From: Oscillospiraceae bacterium
GTDB taxonomy: Bacteria > Bacillota > Clostridia > Oscillospirales > WRJC01
DNA: 64,000 nt
NCBI GenBank assembly: GCA_009783265.1
Contig: WRHM01000001.1
Coordinates: 372,001 to 436,000 of the forward strand
Reading direction: 5' to 3'
The notes under the pieces are model-generated. The model saw only the letters and a program-made list of their open reading frames with translations. It was not told the DNA's origin and did not search any database. Positions 17,072 to 25,964 of this stretch are shown piece after piece (within the stretch, counting starts at the first letter, position 1; each line of letters starts with the position of its first letter). Made by a program: the position numbers and the translations under genes.

Positions 17072-19270
17072 TTATTCTGCTATAATATAATCCAAATCAT
17101 CAATAGCTAATGGCTGCGGGATTCCCAATTCGTCGTATTCAAAATACAAATGATTTCCGGTGCTGTACCCTGTCGAGCCGACCTGAGCTATTATATCGCC
17201 TTTGTTTACTTTATCCCCGGCTTTTTTCATTAGCGCGCTTGCGTGAGCATACAGCGTAGTTATTCCTCCGCCGTGACTGATTACTATATAATTACCGTAT
17301 ATCTTGTTGTAGGTGGAAATCAAAACCGTTCCGCCGTTTGCCGCATATATATCCGTTCCGTAATCAGCCGGAATATCATAACCGTTATGAAACTCTGTCT
17401 GACCGGTTACAGGACTTATTCTGGACCCGAATCCGGAGGATATTATGTTAAACTCTCTATCCAAAGGCCACAGCATTTTTCCGCCTATATATTCTTTGTA
17501 AATTTCATCTTCTATCCAGAGTTTTTTTGAAAGCATTATAATTTCGTCCCGTATATCAATCATTTCTTTGTCTATCTGAGTTTGAAGTTCTTCCTCCGGC
17601 GTGACATTCTCATTTGTAATATCAAGTTCAAATCTTGCCATATTACCGTTTTCAAGTTCCAGTGTGACCATGCCAATATCATATATCATGCCGACTATAT
17701 CATCTGCTAAAGGAATACTGTCGCCCGCGCATATACAGTTATATATAAATTTTTTCTCGTCTTCGGAAAGAGTATTGTTATTTATTCTCTGGAAGAACGT
17801 GCTGTCTATAAATCTTGTGTACTCTGTCGAATCGCGATAACCTCTGTCATAAGCTAACTGTATCATTGCGGAATTAAGCGGCGGCATCGGGATTGTATTC
17901 ACGATTTCATCGCCCTGCAAAACATCAGGCAGAATATCCACGGTTTCATCGGCGAAATATAATCTCCTGTATATTTCGTTAGCCTGAGCCATATCGACTT
18001 CGCCCGCCATTGCTCCCCTGCTCAGCCACCATCTTGACCGCTCTAACATTTCGTCTTTTGTGCCAAACGTTTCAAGTATATCCGAAGTGCCGTCATAGTT
18101 ATACAACACCCAACTGCCGTTTTTGTCTACGCCGCAATTAAAATCCAAATGCGGATTAAGCGTGTCATACGTGGCATACGGGAAATAATGGCTCGGAAGT
18201 TTCGGCATTTTGCCCTCTTGCACTTCTTTTAGAATTTGTTCTAAATTAGCGTCCCAAGCAGCCATGTGTTCGTCATACATTTCCTGCGTTAAAACAGGCT
18301 GACCTGAAATTGGCATCCAGTTTTCATCAACGCAATTAATCTGTGACTGATAAAACTCCCTATACTCTTTAAAAAACTCTAAATATTCGTCATAAGTGTA
18401 ACATTCCTGTTCTGAAGGCAGCGTATAAGACGGCACTTCAACCACATAAGTTTCATCGATTATTTCAGAATCAACCAAAACGCCCCGGACCGCGAAACGC
18501 CTGTCGCGGGTAAAATCGTTTATGCAAGTCGACAGCGTTATTATTTTAGAGTTTGCATCAAGCACGACGTCTTTCTGAAAAACGCTGCGGTTTTTTATTT
18601 CATTCAAGAAATCAACATATTCTTCGTCTCCCGTAAAATATGTCTGTGTATACCCGTAAGTAGGGTCTTCTTCGTTAGCTGAAAAAATCTCGTAATAATA
18701 TATCGTGTTTTCAGTATATAATTCTATCATGCCGTTTTCAAATAATTCTTTATTGACGCCGTATTGCACTAAGTTAGAAAACATTGACCCGTCAAGCATA
18801 TTATGCCCGTAGATTACCAGATTGCGGTTATCTAAAATATCTTTGCTATTTCTGTAATCGCAGAAAATAGCTCCCGAGCGACTTTCCTGTTTATTAAAAT
18901 CGTGAGTTAGATAAAAATTATTGTCGTCAGTCTGAACCACAGGGTAAGTTATTCTCGTTCCTCCGACTATAATCCAGCCATAATAGTCAGAAATTTCCGT
19001 CCCCAGCATATTCATGTCGGTTTTTGTCATATCTGTCATACCGGCTTCGCTTCCCGGAGTTCCGATATTTTCATAAACCAAAAGATTCGGCAGTATATTT
19101 ATTACTCCGATAACCAGCGCGACTGCGGCGACTGCCGGGATTATTTTTATAAGTTCCAATCTGAAAAATCTTTTTTTTGTTTTATTTATATTATTTTGTT
19201 TCAGCATTTCGTCTGTCAGGTTAATTACAGTTTCGTCGCTTAAACTATCTGTGAAAAGTTTTCTGCTCAT
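17072..19270 (-). CDS. Membrane sortase B fused to M23-type peptidase domain
   Basis: A 732-residue fusion. Residues 1-40 are cytosolic, and 41-60 form a transmembrane helix, laid out like an anti-sigma factor. Residues ~85-270 are a class B sortase with His156 (IYGHN), Cys249 (LSTC) and Arg258 (RDRRFA). An acidic helical middle (~280-600) matches no family I know. Residues ~608-715 are an M23/LytM domain with His628 and Asp632 (FHNGYD), His676 (LYAHAS) and GNHLYFEY at 706-713. The final HxH reads HLY, so the zinc ligand expected at 709 is Tyr, and hydrolytic activity is doubtful. The gene overlaps the sigma factor stop by four bases (ATGA). It is likely to attach or tailor wall proteins at the membrane. 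Confidence 0.88.
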   Translation of the reverse strand: MSRKLFTDSLSDETVINLTDEMLKQNNINKTKKRFFRLELIKIIPAVAAVALVIGVINILPNLLVYENIGTPGSEAGMTDMTKTDMNMLGTEISDYYGWIIVGGTRITYPVVQTDDNNFYLTHDFNKQESRSGAIFCDYRNSKDILDNRNLVIYGHNMLDGSMFSNLVQYGVNKELFENGMIELYTENTIYYYEIFSANEEDPTYGYTQTYFTGDEEYVDFLNEIKNRSVFQKDVVLDANSKIITLSTCINDFTRDRRFAVRGVLVDSEIIDETYVVEVPSYTLPSEQECYTYDEYLEFFKEYREFYQSQINCVDENWMPISGQPVLTQEMYDEHMAAWDANLEQILKEVQEGKMPKLPSHYFPYATYDTLNPHLDFNCGVDKNGSWVLYNYDGTSDILETFGTKDEMLERSRWWLSRGAMAGEVDMAQANEIYRRLYFADETVDILPDVLQGDEIVNTIPMPPLNSAMIQLAYDRGYRDSTEYTRFIDSTFFQRINNNTLSEDEKKFIYNCICAGDSIPLADDIVGMIYDIGMVTLELENGNMARFELDITNENVTPEEELQTQIDKEMIDIRDEIIMLSKKLWIEDEIYKEYIGGKMLWPLDREFNIISSGFGSRISPVTGQTEFHNGYDIPADYGTDIYAANGGTVLISTYNKIYGNYIVISHGGGITTLYAHASALMKKAGDKVNKGDIIAQVGSTGYSTGNHLYFEYDELGIPQPLAIDDLDYIIAE

Positions 19271-19830
19271 ATAAGCATCCCTCCTTTGTCGAGAAATTTT
19301 TTGATTTTATTTTTAAGCCTGTTTGTCCGCATATCGACCGCGCTCCGCCGTATATTTAAGGCTTTCGCGATTTCCTCCGGCGTATAATAATACAAATAAC
19401 GCATCGCAAATAAAATTTTTTCGTCTTTGTTCAATTTTGATATTATACTTTCGACCAACAAATCAAATTCTGTTTCGTTTTGATATTCTATTGGCGACAG
19501 AAGAAAATCAAGTTTTTCATCGCCAATCAATTCGTTTGTTTTACGCGTATTGCTTTTGCAGTAATTCAGAGCGGTGGAACGCGCAATCACCGTGACAAAC
19601 GCGCCCATGCTCCCGCGCGTCTCGTTATATTGCTGCAATTTTTCCATCAAATCCAGAAACACGACGCTTACGCAGTCGTCAATATCATCTGACTGATTTG
19701 CGCTATTTAAAATCCTTGAAACGACCGAGCGTATCTGCGGGTGATATTTATCATAAAAACTGTTGTTTATTTCGGGGATAATCCCAAGCTCTGTTTCGTT
19801 TTCGCTCATATTTACATTTACCGTTTCCAT
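19267..19830 (-). CDS. ECF-type RNA polymerase sigma factor
   Basis: A 187-residue sigma-70 family protein. Region 2 is recognisable at ~35-100 (SDDIDDCVSVVFLDLMEKL) and region 4 at ~130-180 (the helix-turn-helix LNIRRSAVDMRTNRLKNKI); no region 3, so group 4. It directs RNA polymerase to a regulon answering an envelope cue. Coupled by a four-base overlap to the membrane sortase-M23 protein, whose cytosolic N-terminus (residues 1-40) is placed like an anti-sigma domain. RBS AAGGAG 13 bases upstream. Confidence 0.88.
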   Translation of the reverse strand: METVNVNMSENETELGIIPEINNSFYDKYHPQIRSVVSRILNSANQSDDIDDCVSVVFLDLMEKLQQYNETRGSMGAFVTVIARSTALNYCKSNTRKTNELIGDEKLDFLLSPIEYQNETEFDLLVESIISKLNKDEKILFAMRYLYYYTPEEIAKALNIRRSAVDMRTNRLKNKIKKFLDKGGMLI

Positions 19831-20063
19831 AAATTAAAAATACCACTCCTTTGTTTTGCATAAATTCTGACGCGTCTATAAATATATACAATTCAAAGGT
19901 GCGATTTCTAACATATTATAGCATAAAAACATTTCAAGAATTAAAATTTTAGATAAAAATAGATAAAAAGGAATAATATTCTAAAAAAGGTATAAAATAT
20001 ATAATGAAAAAACATATTTTTATTTATATAATAAAACAAAAAATCGGAGGATAAAATTATATC

Positions 20064-21509
20064 ATGAAAACTAAAATTAAATTTAAAATTTTAAGTTCCC
20101 TGTTTTCCGCAATTTTTATATTTACTGTTTTTATAACTACGGCGTCTGCCGCGGGACTGATCGATTCAGGCGCGGGCAATAATTCCGGTTATTATATTCC
20201 CGCGTCAAGTTCTGCGGGCGAAAGCATATCTGCGCCTTTATATGACGAAACGCCCTTTATTTCTCCCGCGGTGAATATAATAAGAAACATGATTGAATTA
20301 AAAAAACCCGCGCTTTTAAACAGTGAGATCACTTTCAGGCCTGAGGAATTCGAAAAAATATTAGACGTGAAAAAAATAAAATATATCACAATAACAAAAC
20401 TTCCGGATTTTGACGAAGGGGTACTGACTCTCGGCGGAAGCGAGATTTTAGAAGGGCAGACTATTTCGAGAGAAAATATACAGTATATAAGGCTTATCCC
20501 CTATCCTAACAGAATCGGCACAATAAAATTTCATTTTAAAAATACAGAAGATACTACCCAAAACTCTTCGATGAAATGTATCGTATCAGTTTTGGAATCC
20601 CTGCATTTCTCCCCGTCGGCAAACGACGTAAATATCACTACGCAGAAAAATATACCCGTGTTTAAATCTATGGACGGAAACGACCCCGATGACGACGATA
20701 TAAATTACAGGATAGTAAAAGGTCCTAAAAACGGATTTCTTGAAATTTCAAACAGTTCAACCGGAAATTTTGTTTACAGGCCTAAAAATAATTTTACGGG
20801 TACTGACAGTTTTGTATATCAGATTCAGGACGAATACGGAAATCTTTCAAATCTTGCGACAGTGCAGATAAAAGTCACTAAAGCGGCAAGCAGCGTAATT
20901 TTTAAAGATTTAGATAATCATTGGGCGGCAAATTCCGCGATAAAAGCCGCAGCTGCGGGATTTATCGACGCGGACCTGCAAGACCCGGATTTAAAATTCG
21001 AGCCAAAAACTCTTATGACAAGAGCGGCATTTGTGGAAATGGTCATGAGAGCGGCGAAACTTGACAAAAATATATCCGAAGTATATAAAACCGGTCTTGC
21101 CGATGATTCAGACATACCGTTCAGATATAAATCCTATGTGACAAAAGCATACGAACTGGGCGTTATAAAAGGCATACCAACAGATACCGGGCTTTATTTT
21201 GACCCCAACAGCATAATAACCAGAGCCGAAGCCGCAGTTATAGTAAACAATATTTTAAAAATTCCCGCAACTAACGAAACCGGGCTGATAAAGCCTGTAT
21301 TTGTAGACGCGGTATTTATTCCCGAATGGGCTGAAAATGACATAGCGGCACTTAATTCCTGCGGAATTATTAAAGGCGACGAGAACGGCAACGTAAATCC
21401 GAACGGGCTTTTGACGAAAGCTCAATCTGTTGAAATGCTGTGCGCAATGCTCGATTACAACAAAAACCTAAAAAATTCAGGCGGCTTATTTTCTTTCTTA
21501 TTTAAATAA
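20064..21509 (+). CDS. Secreted S-layer-homology protein with Big/cadherin-like domain
   Basis: A 481-residue exported protein: signal peptide to about residue 29 (ending TTASAAG), a beta region, a tandem-repeat beta domain at ~185-275 (DVNITTQKNIPVF...NNFTGTDSFVYQ, Big_9/cadherin-like), then three SLH repeats from ~280 to the end (FKDLDNHWAANSAI, YKSYVTKAYELGVIKG, WAENDIAALNSCGIIKG). SLH domains hold proteins to pyruvylated secondary wall polymer. It probably forms part of the cell surface. A single-gene unit ended by a strong terminator, upstream of and divergent from the sigma-sortase operon. Confidence 0.88.
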   Translation: MKTKIKFKILSSLFSAIFIFTVFITTASAAGLIDSGAGNNSGYYIPASSSAGESISAPLYDETPFISPAVNIIRNMIELKKPALLNSEITFRPEEFEKILDVKKIKYITITKLPDFDEGVLTLGGSEILEGQTISRENIQYIRLIPYPNRIGTIKFHFKNTEDTTQNSSMKCIVSVLESLHFSPSANDVNITTQKNIPVFKSMDGNDPDDDDINYRIVKGPKNGFLEISNSSTGNFVYRPKNNFTGTDSFVYQIQDEYGNLSNLATVQIKVTKAASSVIFKDLDNHWAANSAIKAAAAGFIDADLQDPDLKFEPKTLMTRAAFVEMVMRAAKLDKNISEVYKTGLADDSDIPFRYKSYVTKAYELGVIKGIPTDTGLYFDPNSIITRAEAAVIVNNILKIPATNETGLIKPVFVDAVFIPEWAENDIAALNSCGIIKGDENGNVNPNGLLTKAQSVEMLCAMLDYNKNLKNSGGLFSFLFK

Positions 21510-21524
21510 ATTTATAGCAAAACG

Positions 21525-21556
21525 AAAAAGCGGGATTAAAAAAATCCCGCTTTTTT
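21525..21556 (+). terminator. Rho-independent terminator of the SLH gene
   Basis: Stem AGCGGGATT (21529-21537) / AATCCCGCT (21543-21551) with A-tract before and six T after. Confidence 0.9.
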
Positions 21557-21570
21557 GTTTTGTATTTTAT

Positions 21571-21599
21571 TTGACTTTTTATTTTAAATATAGTATAAT
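21571..21599 (+). promoter_or_regulatory. Promoter of the nitroreductase gene
   Basis: TTGACT (21571-21576) and TATAAT (21594-21599), 17-base spacer, 60 bases before the start codon. Confidence 0.75.
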
Positions 21600-21658
21600 A
21601 ATCTCAAGAAAAGCGTATATAATTTTTATATTTATTTATATTGTGGGAGGTATCTTAC

Positions 21659-22165
21659 ATGAATCTTATGGAAGCAATAAAAGGCAGAAGAAGTATCAGG
21701 GCGTATGATTCAAAACCGGTTGAAAAAGAAAAAATCGAAGCTGTGCTCGAAGCCGCAAGGCTTGCGCCGTCGGCGAGAAACCGTCAGAAATGGCAGTTTA
21801 TAGTCGTGACTGACCCGGAAGTAAAAGATAAAATGCTTGACGCGTGCAACAATCAGCAGTTTATAAAACAGGCTCCGGCAGTTATAGTCGCGTGCGGGAA
21901 AGAACCGGGGATTATGTCATGCGAGCAGCCTGTTGAGACAATCGACGTTTCGATAGCGGTTTCTTTTATTATTTTAAAAGCATACGAAGAAGGCTTGGGG
22001 ACGTGCTGGCTTGGTAATTTCAACAAAGATAAAGTAAAAGCAGTATTGGGGATTCCCGAAAACGTAAGCGTCGTCGCCGTCACCCCGTTAGGTTATCCCG
22101 CAGAAAGCCCGGACGCACGGCCGAGGGTATCGCTTGATGAAATTGTGAGCTGGGACAAGTATTAG
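21659..22165 (+). CDS. Nitroreductase family protein
   Basis: An FMN-dependent NAD(P)H oxidoreductase. The start is the ATG at 21659, nine bases after GGGAGG; the earlier in-frame TTG at 21641 overlaps that RBS. The 168 residues show the family opening (AIKGRRSIRAYD), the FMN-binding LAPSARNRQKWQF, and C-terminal GLGTCWLGNF and GYPAE motifs. Homologues reduce nitroaromatics, quinones or flavins in the cytosol; the natural substrate is not evident. A GNAT gene follows 24 bases later and is probably co-transcribed. Confidence 0.9.
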   Translation: MNLMEAIKGRRSIRAYDSKPVEKEKIEAVLEAARLAPSARNRQKWQFIVVTDPEVKDKMLDACNNQQFIKQAPAVIVACGKEPGIMSCEQPVETIDVSIAVSFIILKAYEEGLGTCWLGNFNKDKVKAVLGIPENVSVVAVTPLGYPAESPDARPRVSLDEIVSWDKY

Positions 22166-22189
22166 TATTAAATTAAGAGGGGATTTTTT

Positions 22190-22762
22190 ATGATAGAGAT
22201 AGATTATTCAAAATATTACTGGAAAAATGAAGTTATAACATTGCGCCAGCCAAAAATAGACGACTGGGAATATCTTATATGCAATATGTATGATAATATC
22301 GGGAGGTTTTTCTTTAACGAAGAAATTGAATTGCCGATCGACCCTGATTCTTATAAACAGGGACACACAGATTTTGTTCAGTCGATAGACCCGAATAAAT
22401 ACACCAGTCTTGCTATTGAAAATAACGACGGAAAACATGTAGGGGTTATAAATATATTCGGGATCGACGAAAGAAACGGCAGATTCGGCCCTATAGGAAT
22501 ACAAATCAATCCGGCAGACAGAAAAAAAGGATATGGAATCGCCGCATATCGCATGATAGGAAGATATATGTTCAATGAGCGCAGAATGCACAAATGGAAT
22601 AACGGCTATATGGAAGAAAATAAAGCGTCCGAAGCGTTGCATAAAAAGCTTGGATTTATTATCGAAGGGGTTCAAAAAGACATGTATTTTCACGAGGGCA
22701 GATACTGGAATCAGGTTTTATGCGGTATGACTTCAGAACAATTTTTTGATATTAATAAATAA
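22190..22762 (+). CDS. GNAT family N-acetyltransferase
   Basis: A 190-residue GNAT protein of the RimJ-like type, with an N-terminal ITLRQPKIDDWEYL strand-helix and an acetyl-CoA-binding segment NPADRKKGYGIAAYRMI near residues 105-120. The C-terminus has the EASEALHKKLGFIIEG pattern typical of RimJ/SpeG relatives. RBS AGAGGGG. It probably acetylates a small amine, antibiotic or protein N-terminus; the substrate is unknown. It follows the nitroreductase in the same operon. Confidence 0.88.
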   Translation: MIEIDYSKYYWKNEVITLRQPKIDDWEYLICNMYDNIGRFFFNEEIELPIDPDSYKQGHTDFVQSIDPNKYTSLAIENNDGKHVGVINIFGIDERNGRFGPIGIQINPADRKKGYGIAAYRMIGRYMFNERRMHKWNNGYMEENKASEALHKKLGFIIEGVQKDMYFHEGRYWNQVLCGMTSEQFFDINK

Positions 22763-22774
22763 AAAGTGATTTGC

Positions 22775-22798
22775 GGACGCGCAATGCGCGCCCCTACA
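22775..22798. repeat. GC-rich palindromic repeat ending CCCCTACA
   Basis: GGACGCGC-AAT-GCGCGCCCCTACA hairpin; the same sequence type recurs inside the element at 32529-32644. Confidence 0.65.
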
Positions 22799-22863
22799 CA
22801 ATAATTTCGAGGCTTTCAAGCAAATTTGATAAAATAAATTTATTGAAAAGGAGGAATCGTGCT

Positions 22864-22947
22864 GTGGACGATAGTATATACATAAAATTCTTCAGAGTTT
22901 TACTCTATGCAAAACCTGAACAGGCGGCAGATTGCATAGAGATATAA
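22864..22947 (+). CDS. Putative 27-residue leader peptide
   Basis: A GTG-started small reading frame with a perfect AAGGAGG (22848-22854) nine bases upstream. It begins MDDSIYIKFF and ends in a CIEI tail. Codons 14-16 form the left arm of one hairpin and codons 16-19 the left arm of a terminator hairpin, so ribosome position would decide which one folds. This is the layout of ribosome-controlled leader peptides ahead of antibiotic-resistance genes. No codon run for one amino acid is present, so stalling by a drug or nascent chain is likelier than amino-acid attenuation. It precedes a methyltransferase gene. Confidence 0.6.
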   Translation: MDDSIYIKFFRVLLYAKPEQAADCIEI

Positions 22948-22981
22948 AAAATTAACCGTCTTATTTCAGGTTTTGCTTTTT
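22903..22981 (+). promoter_or_regulatory. Attenuator: mutually exclusive hairpins
   Basis: Hairpin A pairs CTCTATGCAA (22903-22912) with TTGCATAGAG (22932-22941), 10 bp perfect. Hairpin B pairs GCAAAACCTGAA (22909-22920) with TTCAGGTTTTGC (22965-22976), 12 bp perfect, and runs into five T, a terminator. The arms share bases 22909-22912, so the two cannot coexist: A would prevent B and allow read-through to the gene at 23046. Confidence 0.7.
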
Positions 22982-23045
22982 ATAATTTATATCAAACACA
23001 CAAACAAATTATAAAATATAAAATTATAAAGGAGTAACCTGAATT

Positions 23046-23828
23046 ATGAAAAAAGCAAATCAAAAAATTATTGACTGGTGGAACAACGAAGTTGAAAACG
23101 GGTACGGAATTAGAAACGAAAGCGAAAAAGATATTATAGATAATCCCTATATTGCGTTCGACCACCCTATACTTATTGAACTTATCAAAAAAACATTTCC
23201 GGATTTACGCGGCAAAAAAGTCTGCGTCCCGTCAAGCGGCGACAACGCGGCGGTTATCGCGTTTGCCTTGCTTGGAGCAAAAGTCACGTCGTGCGATATT
23301 TGTGAGCCTCAGCTTGAACACGCTGAGGCAATCGCAAAAAAATACGGCTGGGATATAGAATTTGTGCATGACAACACAATGACGCTTGAAAAAATAAAAT
23401 CAAATGAATATGATTTTGTTTTCACGTCAAACGGCGTTCACGTATGGATTGACGATTTAAAATCAATGTATAAAAATATCTGCCGTATTATGAAAAAATC
23501 GGGCGTGTATATCATGTTTGAAGTACACCCTGTCAACAGACCGTTTGAAGACTGCTTCGGGCAACTGAAAGTTATTAAACCATACGGCTACATGAGACCT
23601 CTGTATGACGGCATAAATTATCATTGGCGTATGCAGGATATTGTCAACGCGATAGCTGATTCGGGTTTGCGCATAAAACGCATGGAAGAAATGTTTGACG
23701 ACAGAGGGAGCCGCGGTTTTTTTGATACTACGGGCAAAACGCCGGAAGAAATCGACCAGATTTACGACTGGCGCGTAAACCCGCAGGCGGCGTTGCCGCA
23801 ATGGCTGACTATTTGCGCTGTAAAATAA
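23046..23828 (+). CDS. Class I SAM-dependent methyltransferase
   Basis: A 260-residue Rossmann-type methyltransferase. Motif I appears as VCVPSSGDNAAVIAFALLGA (residues ~59-78), followed by an acidic CDICEP and a post-motif DFVFTSNGVHVW. The glycine-rich loop is unusual (PSSGDNAA rather than GxGxG) but typical of small-molecule methyltransferases in Clostridia. RBS AAAGGAG. It sits 65 bases after a leader-peptide attenuator, so its expression is likely to be induced when ribosomes stall on the leader. That hints at a role in resisting a translation inhibitor, but the sequence does not look like an Erm or other known rRNA methylase. Confidence 0.8.
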   Translation: MKKANQKIIDWWNNEVENGYGIRNESEKDIIDNPYIAFDHPILIELIKKTFPDLRGKKVCVPSSGDNAAVIAFALLGAKVTSCDICEPQLEHAEAIAKKYGWDIEFVHDNTMTLEKIKSNEYDFVFTSNGVHVWIDDLKSMYKNICRIMKKSGVYIMFEVHPVNRPFEDCFGQLKVIKPYGYMRPLYDGINYHWRMQDIVNAIADSGLRIKRMEEMFDDRGSRGFFDTTGKTPEEIDQIYDWRVNPQAALPQWLTICAVK

Positions 23829-23844
23829 TATAATAATTTAATCA

Positions 23845-23930
23845 TGTAGGGGACGCGCCCCTGCGCGTCCCGCGAATCTGATTTTGCGTTGGTTTTATCA
23901 GACGGGACGCGCAGGGGCGCGTCCCCTACA
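23845..23930. repeat. Large inverted repeat, 28-bp perfect arms
   Basis: Arms 23845-23872 and 23903-23930 are exact reverse complements, separated by 30 bases, and start TGTAGGGGACG. Each arm is itself near-palindromic. It lies between convergent genes and shares the TGTAGGGG start with repeats elsewhere in the window. Confidence 0.8.
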
Positions 23931-23955
23931 ATAGAATTCAATGCGTTAAATTAAT

Positions 23956-25761
23956 TTATTTCAACGCAATCTCTAATTTCGCGAGTTCTTCAGCCAATTC
24001 TTTCGGCAGTTTATCTCCGTATGTTTTGTAATTTTCTTTTATAGATTCGATTTCTAAAAGCCATGCCTCTTTGTCAACTTTCAAAAGTTCCGCCATATCG
24101 CTTTCGCTTATATCAAGCCCGCTTATATCTATATCACCGATGCCGGGCATATTGCCTATCGGCGTAGTTACGGCGCTGCCCGTTCCTGAAATTCTCTCAA
24201 CTATCCATTTAAGAACGCGGCTGTTTTCACCGTAGCCGGGCCATATAAACTTGCCCTCGGCGTTCTTTCTGAACCAGTTGACGTAATATATTCTCGGCAG
24301 TTTTGACATATCGCTCTTTTTGCCGATATTTAACCAGTGCTGCAAATAATCGCCGGCGTGATAACCCATAAACGGCAGCATGGCAAACGGGTCTCTTCTC
24401 ACCTGTCCGACATTGTCAGTAATAGCTGCCGTGGTTATTTCTGAACCCATAATCGACCCTAAGAATATTCCGTGATTCCAGTTAAGGCTCCCGTTGACTA
24501 ACGGAATCGTAGTCTTACGCCGTCCGCCGACTAATATAGCCGAAACAGGCACGCCTGCCGGGTCTTCCCATTCGGGCGCGATAACCGGGCACTGATATGC
24601 GGGAGCTGTAAAGCGTGCGTTTGGATGCGCGGCGTTTCTTCCGCAATCAGGGGTCCAGTCGTTACCCTCCCAGTCTATAAGATGATCGGGAGCGGGAGTC
24701 CCTATGCCTTCCCACCAAACGTCGCCGTCGTCAGTAAGCCCGACGTTTGTAAATATAGTATTTTTTTGTATTGTTTTCATGGCATTAGGATTAGACTGCA
24801 TCGAAGTTCCGGGGGCCACGCCGAAAAATCCCGCTTCGGGATTTATCGCGTATAATCTGCCGTCTTTGCCGAATTTCATCCATGATATATCGTCGCCGAC
24901 AGTTTCGACTTTCCAGCCCGGAATTGTGGGTTCCATCATGGCGAGATTGGTTTTCCCGCACGCGCTTGGGAACGCGCCGCAGACATATTTAAAATTGCCG
25001 TCCGGGCCTGTCAGTTTTAAGATAAGCATGTGTTCAGCCAGCCAGCCCTCGTCTCTTGCCTGTACTGCGGCAATTCTCAAAGCGAAACATTTTTTACCGA
25101 GCAACGCGTTTCCGCCGTAGCCTGAGCCATAAGACCAAATCATTCTTTCTTCTGGAAACTGGCTTATATATTTCTGGTCGATCGACGGGGCGCAGGGCCA
25201 TGATACGTCTTTTTCGCCCGGAGCGAGCGGCTTTCCTACTGAGTGCAGGCATTTTACAAATTCGCCGTTTTCACCGAGTTCGTCGATAACTTTCGTCCCT
25301 ATCCTTGTCATTATTCTCATATTTACCACAACATACGGGCTGTCTGTTATCTCCACGCCGATTTTAGAAATCGGCGAGCCTATCGGCCCCATCGAAAACG
25401 GTATTACATACATAATCCGGCCTTTCATGCAGCCGTTATATAAATTTTTCATAGTGGTTTTTAATTCATCAGGGTCGATCCAGTTATTTGTCGGGCCGGC
25501 TTCCTCTTTTGTTTTAGAGGCAATAAACGTCCTGTTTTCGACCCTTGCAACGTCTGACGGATGGCTTCTGAAAAGATAACATCCGGGGCGTTTTTCCGGA
25601 TTTAATGGCACAGCCGCGCCAGATTCAACCATTTCCCACATAAATCTGTCGTATTCATGCTGCGAGCCGTCGCATATATAAACGCTTTCCGGTTTGCACA
25701 TTCCGGCGATTTCTTTTATCCACGCGTCAAGTTCTTTGTGTTTTAAATTCAATTCTGCCAT
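23956..25761 (-). CDS. pckG: Phosphoenolpyruvate carboxykinase (GTP)
   Basis: Interconverts oxaloacetate and PEP using GTP or GDP. The 601 residues equal the family norm. It shows the P-loop kinase-1a motif [15 protein letters not shown] with the reactive Cys, the [18 protein letters not shown] substrate region near the N-terminus, and a [20 protein letters not shown]-terminal nucleotide segment. In anaerobes it often runs toward CO2 fixation, making oxaloacetate for succinate or propionate production. Strong AAAGGAG RBS; transcribed alone. Highly conserved, so the name is secure. Confidence 0.95.
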   Translation of the reverse strand: MAELNLKHKELDAWIKEIAGMCKPESVYICDGSQHEYDRFMWEMVESGAAVPLNPEKRPGCYLFRSHPSDVARVENRTFIASKTKEEAGPTNNWIDPDELKTTMKNLYNGCMKGRIMYVIPFSMGPIGSPISKIGVEITDSPYVVVNMRIMTRIGTKVIDELGENGEFVKCLHSVGKPLAPGEKDVSWPCAPSIDQKYISQFPEERMIWSYGSGYGGNALLGKKCFALRIAAVQARDEGWLAEHMLILKLTGPDGNFKYVCGAFPSACGKTNLAMMEPTIPGWKVETVGDDISWMKFGKDGRLYAINPEAGFFGVAPGTSMQSNPNAMKTIQKNTIFTNVGLTDDGDVWWEGIGTPAPDHLIDWEGNDWTPDCGRNAAHPNARFTAPAYQCPVIAPEWEDPAGVPVSAILVGGRRKTTIPLVNGSLNWNHGIFLGSIMGSEITTAAITDNVGQVRRDPFAMLPFMGYHAGDYLQHWLNIGKKSDMSKLPRIYYVNWFRKNAEGKFIWPGYGENSRVLKWIVERISGTGSAVTTPIGNMPGIGDIDISGLDISESDMAELLKVDKEAWLLEIESIKENYKTYGDKLPKELAEELAKLEIALK

Positions 25762-25900
25762 GTTTAAAATTCTCCTTTATAAAATTATATTTCTTCCCAT
25801 TATAATAATATTATATACTATATTAAATATAATTTCAATAATAATCAGTAAAAGTTTTATTAAAAATTCTGTTAAATTTTTGACAAAGCTGTTTAATAAA

Positions 25901-25929
25901 AAATAAAAAAACTCCGGTAAAATCCGGAG
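25901..25929 (-). terminator. Terminator of the discoidin-like protein gene
   Basis: Read on the minus strand: stem CTCCGG/CCGGAG (25912-25917/25924-25929) with a 6-base loop, followed by a T-rich run. Confidence 0.8.
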
Positions 25930-25964
25930 CTTTTTATTTACTATTTATGCATTTGCAATATTAT

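Noticed and set aside
22208-22693. 161-codon minus-strand frame under the GNAT gene
   Set aside because: Antisense shadow of a well-supported GNAT protein; no RBS.
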